DNA of 64,000 nt from Nocardioides sp. Root682 (GTDB lineage: Bacteria > Actinomycetota > Actinomycetes > Propionibacteriales > Nocardioidaceae). The notes under the pieces were generated by a model. It saw only the letters and a program-made list of their open reading frames with translations. It was not told the origin of the DNA and ran no database searches. Every line of letters begins with the position of its first letter. Position 1 is the first letter of the stretch. The DNA lies in assembly GCF_001427795.1 (NCBI RefSeq), contig NZ_LMHJ01000001.1:1761664-1825663 (forward strand), written 5' to 3'. This document shows positions 61,520 through 64,000 of this stretch, piece by piece. The translations under genes and the position numbers were made by a program.

Positions 61520-62788
61520 ATGGCCTCCTTCCGATCGCTCTCGCGGAACCGCGACTTCACCGCGCTGTGGGTCGGCGCCACGGTGTCCGAGCTCGGCACC
61601 CGGATCACCGCCTTCGCCATGCCGCTCGCGGCGTACGCGATCTCGGGGTCGGCACTGTGGGCGGCAGCGGCCGAGGGGATCTTCCTGCTCGGAATGGTGG
61701 CGATGCTGCTCCCGGCCGGGGTGCTCGCGGACCGGAGGCACCGCTTGCGGTTGATGCGCTTCTCGCTCGGCGCCGGCGTCCTGCTCTACGGCTCGCTCGT
61801 GGTCGCCGGCGTGAGCGGTGCGCTGACGCTGCCCCACCTGCTCGCCGTCGCCCTGGCCACCGGCGTCGTCACCGGACTCTTCAGCCCCGCGGAGTACTCC
61901 GCGATCCGGAGCATCGTGTCCCAGGAGGAGCTGCCGACCGCCCTGAGCCAGCAGCAGGCCCGCCAGCACGTCGCCGGCCTGCTCGGCGGCCCGGTCGGCG
62001 GGGCGCTGTTCTCCCTGGCGCGATGGGCACCGTTCGCCGCAGACGCCGTCACCTACGCCGCCGGGTGGCTGCTGCTGGGCCGCGTCCGCGCCGACCTCTC
62101 CCCCGCACCCGCCGCCAGCGACGCCCACCCGGTCCGCGACCTCGGCGAGGGACTGCGCTTCCTGTGGGACCGGCCGTTCCTGCGTGTGCTGCTCGTCTGG
62201 TCGCCTGCAGCGAACCTCTCGATCAACGCACTCTTCTTCCTCGCCCTGCTCCGGCTGATCGAGGCCGGATTCCCGGCCTGGCAGATCGGCCTCGTCGAGA
62301 CGGCCATCGGGGGCTTCGGCATCCTGGGCGCGCTGGCCGCGCCCCGACTGATCGACCGCTACGCGACCGGGCCGCTGACGATCGTGGTCGCGTGGAGCTT
62401 CGTGCCGTTGTCGCTCCCGCTCGCGCTCTGGAACCATCCGTGGGCGCTGGCGCTGGCCGCCTCGGTCGGCATGTTCCTCAACCCGGCCGGCAACGCGGGC
62501 GTGATGGCCTACCGGATGGCGATCACGCCCACGGCTCTCATCGGTCGCGTGCAGTCGACCATGCAGTTCACCTCGATGCTGACCATGCCTGTGGCGCCGG
62601 CGCTCGCGGGCGTCCTGCTCTCCGTGTTCGACGGCGGCACGGCCGTCCTCGCTCTGACCGCGTTCGTGGCAGCAGTGGCCCTGATCCCGACCCTGTCCCG
62701 CTCGGTGCGGCAGGTCCCGCGTCCACCGGACTGGCCGCGGATCGCGGGCCCAGAGGTGGACCAGACACCCGCCCTTGCCAGCACCTGA
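61520..62788 (+). CDS. MFS transporter (enterobactin-exporter-like, 12 helices)
   Basis: This 422-residue protein has about 12 hydrophobic helices. SLSRNRDFTALWVGATVSELGTRI at the start (core FTALWVGATVSELG) and LPAGVLADRRHRLRLM near residue 73 match MFS_3 exporters of the EntS/macrolide-efflux kind. It probably exports a drug or metabolite with protons. The ATG at 61520 has TATGGT 6 bases upstream. The divergent regulator and TGCGCA array suggest inducible expression. Confidence 0.88.
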   Translation: MASFRSLSRNRDFTALWVGATVSELGTRITAFAMPLAAYAISGSALWAAAAEGIFLLGMVAMLLPAGVLADRRHRLRLMRFSLGAGVLLYGSLVVAGVSGALTLPHLLAVALATGVVTGLFSPAEYSAIRSIVSQEELPTALSQQQARQHVAGLLGGPVGGALFSLARWAPFAADAVTYAAGWLLLGRVRADLSPAPAASDAHPVRDLGEGLRFLWDRPFLRVLLVWSPAANLSINALFFLALLRLIEAGFPAWQIGLVETAIGGFGILGALAAPRLIDRYATGPLTIVVAWSFVPLSLPLALWNHPWALALAASVGMFLNPAGNAGVMAYRMAITPTALIGRVQSTMQFTSMLTMPVAPALAGVLLSVFDGGTAVLALTAFVAAVALIPTLSRSVRQVPRPPDWPRIAGPEVDQTPALAST

Positions 62789-62789
62789 G

Positions 62790-62795
62790 CAGAAT
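62790..62795 (+). promoter_or_regulatory. candidate leaderless -10 of the lipoprotein gene
   Basis: CAGAAT lies 6 bases before the ATG at 62802. Confidence 0.35.
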
Positions 62796-62801
62796 GGGTC
62801 C

Positions 62802-63833
62802 ATGCTTCTCCGCCGCTGTGCCGCCACCGCCTTCGGACTCCTGGTCCTCGCTCCGGGCCTCGCCGCCTGTGGCGGCGGGACCGACCTCGAGGTCGGTGAC
62901 GTCGTTCCTGCCCGGGACGACGCCCAGTTCGTCGACGGCACCGCGTCCTCGGTGACCCTTCCGGTCGGCCGGCTCGAGGTCACCCTCGGCAAGTCCACCA
63001 CCCAGCTCGCCGCCAGCGACAACCGCCAGCTCGAGGAGATCGCCGCGCCCGACGGCAGCACCTTCGTCCCGCTGACCTGGCAGTACGACGCCGCGACCTT
63101 CGGGGAGTACGCCGACTACATCACCAACGACGACGGTCCGACCATCGACCTGGTGTCCGACGGGGCGTCGTACCGGCTGCCCGCCCCACGGGAGATGGGC
63201 GAGGGCTCGACCTCCTTCTACGTGCTGGTCTCCGGCTCGGGCAAGGAGCCGAGCCTCGCGGTCGACTTCGACGGCGTCACGCAGACCCTCGACCTCAACA
63301 CGGGCGAACGCGACACCGGCGCCGCGGCGCCGCTCTACGACCTCGAGGCGCCCAAGGACAAGCGGCGTCCCTGCCAGGCCGACGTGGAGTTCACCACCAA
63401 GCGGGTGGCGAAGGACTTCACCTGCAGCGTGCGCCGCGTCGCACGCTTGCCGTACGCCGGCGACGCGTGGGCCGAGCCCGGCCACACCTGGCTGGTGATC
63501 ACCATCCGTACCTCGATCCGACGCTTCGACCAGGTGGCGAAGGACTTCCGCTCCGGCGCCGTGTACTTCGCCAGCGACGTCGAGTCGACGTTCAGGCTCG
63601 GCGACGTCGAGGCCAGCGCGGTCATCGAGGACCAGGACGAGCGCGTGTGCCCGGATGTTCGCCAGGGTGGTTGCACGACGGTGAACCATGTCGTCTTCGA
63701 CCTGGCCGACAAGGCCTCGACCCGCCTCACGGTCGAGCAGAACTACGAGCTGACGCTCAACTCCGTGTACGGCGGCGCCGACGCCAGGGAGACCCTCGAG
63801 CTCCCGCTGACGACCACCACGACGGTGCGCTGA
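62802..63833 (+). CDS. hypothetical lipoprotein
   Basis: This 343-residue protein has a signal peptide ending in the lipobox LAAC, with the Cys near residue 23 as the lipidated residue. The mature part is acidic and beta-rich with about five Cys, including CQADVEF near 190, FTCSV near 206 and CPDVRQGGC near 285 that could pair. It is probably anchored to the outer face of the membrane. I do not recognise the family. It lies 13 bases after the MFS gene but has its own candidate promoter. Confidence 0.72.
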   Translation: MLLRRCAATAFGLLVLAPGLAACGGGTDLEVGDVVPARDDAQFVDGTASSVTLPVGRLEVTLGKSTTQLAASDNRQLEEIAAPDGSTFVPLTWQYDAATFGEYADYITNDDGPTIDLVSDGASYRLPAPREMGEGSTSFYVLVSGSGKEPSLAVDFDGVTQTLDLNTGERDTGAAAPLYDLEAPKDKRRPCQADVEFTTKRVAKDFTCSVRRVARLPYAGDAWAEPGHTWLVITIRTSIRRFDQVAKDFRSGAVYFASDVESTFRLGDVEASAVIEDQDERVCPDVRQGGCTTVNHVVFDLADKASTRLTVEQNYELTLNSVYGGADARETLELPLTTTTTVR

Positions 63834-63847
63834 CCTCAGGCCGCCCC

Positions 63848-63880
63848 GGGTCAGCCGGGGGTCAGTCGGGGGTCAGCCCA
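63848..63880. repeat. 11-bp tandem repeat (three copies) at the end of purL
   Basis: GGGTCAG recurs at 63848, 63859 and 63870 in an 11-base period. On the minus strand each copy carries TGA, so stop codons occur in all three frames around the purL terminus. Confidence 0.6.
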
Positions 63881-64000
63881 GGGCCGCCGGCAGGGTCGCC
63901 GTCCAGGCGTCCCGCAGGTCGGCGACAGCGACGTCGAACTGTCCCTCGACGACGAGGGCGTCACCGCCCGTGGTGCCGAGCTCGGTCATCGGCACGTCGT
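63873..64000 (-). CDS. purL: phosphoribosylformylglycinamidine synthase subunit PurL, C-terminal end (partial)
   Basis: The last 41 complete codons before the TGA at 63875-63873 encode TELGTTGGDALVVEGQF and DLRDAWTATLPAALG. This matches the C-terminus of PurL as I recall it in actinobacteria. The rest lies beyond the window. It would belong to the same purine pathway as purF and purM. Confidence 0.75.
   Translation of the reverse strand, partial: DVPMTELGTTGGDALVVEGQFDVAVADLRDAWTATLPAALG

Overview
The window is very GC-rich, with codons ending mostly in G or C, frequent GTG and TTG starts, mycothiol synthase (mshD), GlnR, a DUF3073 protein and many candidate leaderless promoters. It comes from an actinobacterium. 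The gene neighbourhoods and a short repeat shared with Nocardioidaceae suggest Nocardioides or a close relative; this is inference, not identification. The window looks chromosomal. I saw no insertion sequence, prophage or CRISPR array.

Layout. (1) About 0-3.4 kb: a small acyl-handling cassette (acyl carrier protein, ketoreductase-like SDR, methyltransferase, AMP-forming ligase). (2) 3.4-16.8 kb: a surface-polysaccharide locus with a flippase, a Wzy-like polymerase, a monotopic phosphoglycosyl transferase, two glycosyltransferases, two GDP-mannose 4,6-dehydratase-type enzymes, a GDP-mannose 3,5-epimerase-type enzyme, an SGNH hydrolase and four methyltransferases. It probably builds and exports a heavily methylated polymer from GDP-mannose-derived sugars. 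(3) 16.9-20.6 kb: a MoaD/ThiS-like protein, the nitrogen regulator GlnR, an FMN glutamate-synthase-like protein and MshD. (4) 20.6-25.7 kb: a 1507-residue coiled-coil membrane protein with a small partner. Both end in the same two-helix plus about 85-residue module, and a third protein at 47.1-48.2 kb ends in it too. (5) 25.7-36.7 kb: phosphate metabolism. It holds ppk, a DUF47-pit pair, pstS-pstC-pstA-pstB with a co-transcribed winged-helix protein, and a Nudix-phosphatase fusion (mutT1). PhoP-type boxes lie before pstS and ppk.

(6) 36.7-43.2 kb: a hypothetical membrane protein, then a copper module. A drug-efflux-type MFS gene and a csoR-copZ-His-rich protein-copA operon diverge from a shared CsoR-like operator. 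(7) 43.2-46.2 kb: a 51-residue protein, a cold-shock protein, and a PLP racemase with a DUF1611 protein. (8) 46.4-56.1 kb: tRNA-Lys, a Fur/Zur regulator, the third coiled-coil-family paralog, a thioesterase under a KstR-like box, type II NADH dehydrogenase, an RsbW-like ATPase, a two-subunit fluoride channel, a zincin, tRNA-Asp, tRNA-Glu and tRNA-Phe, a PAP2 phosphatase and two less familiar proteins. (9) 56.1-64 kb: DUF3073, purM, purF, an M20 peptidase, a sterol-carrier-like protein, a winged-helix regulator divergent from an MFS exporter across a four-site operator array, a lipoprotein, and the 3' end of purL.

Many genes have a TANNNT-type -10 element 6-8 bases before the start codon and no Shine-Dalgarno site, so leaderless transcription seems common here. 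The observations most worth following are the three-protein coiled-coil/module family, the 14-bp-period TGCGCA array, the shared copper operator and the phospho-acceptor-less regulator at the end of the pst operon.
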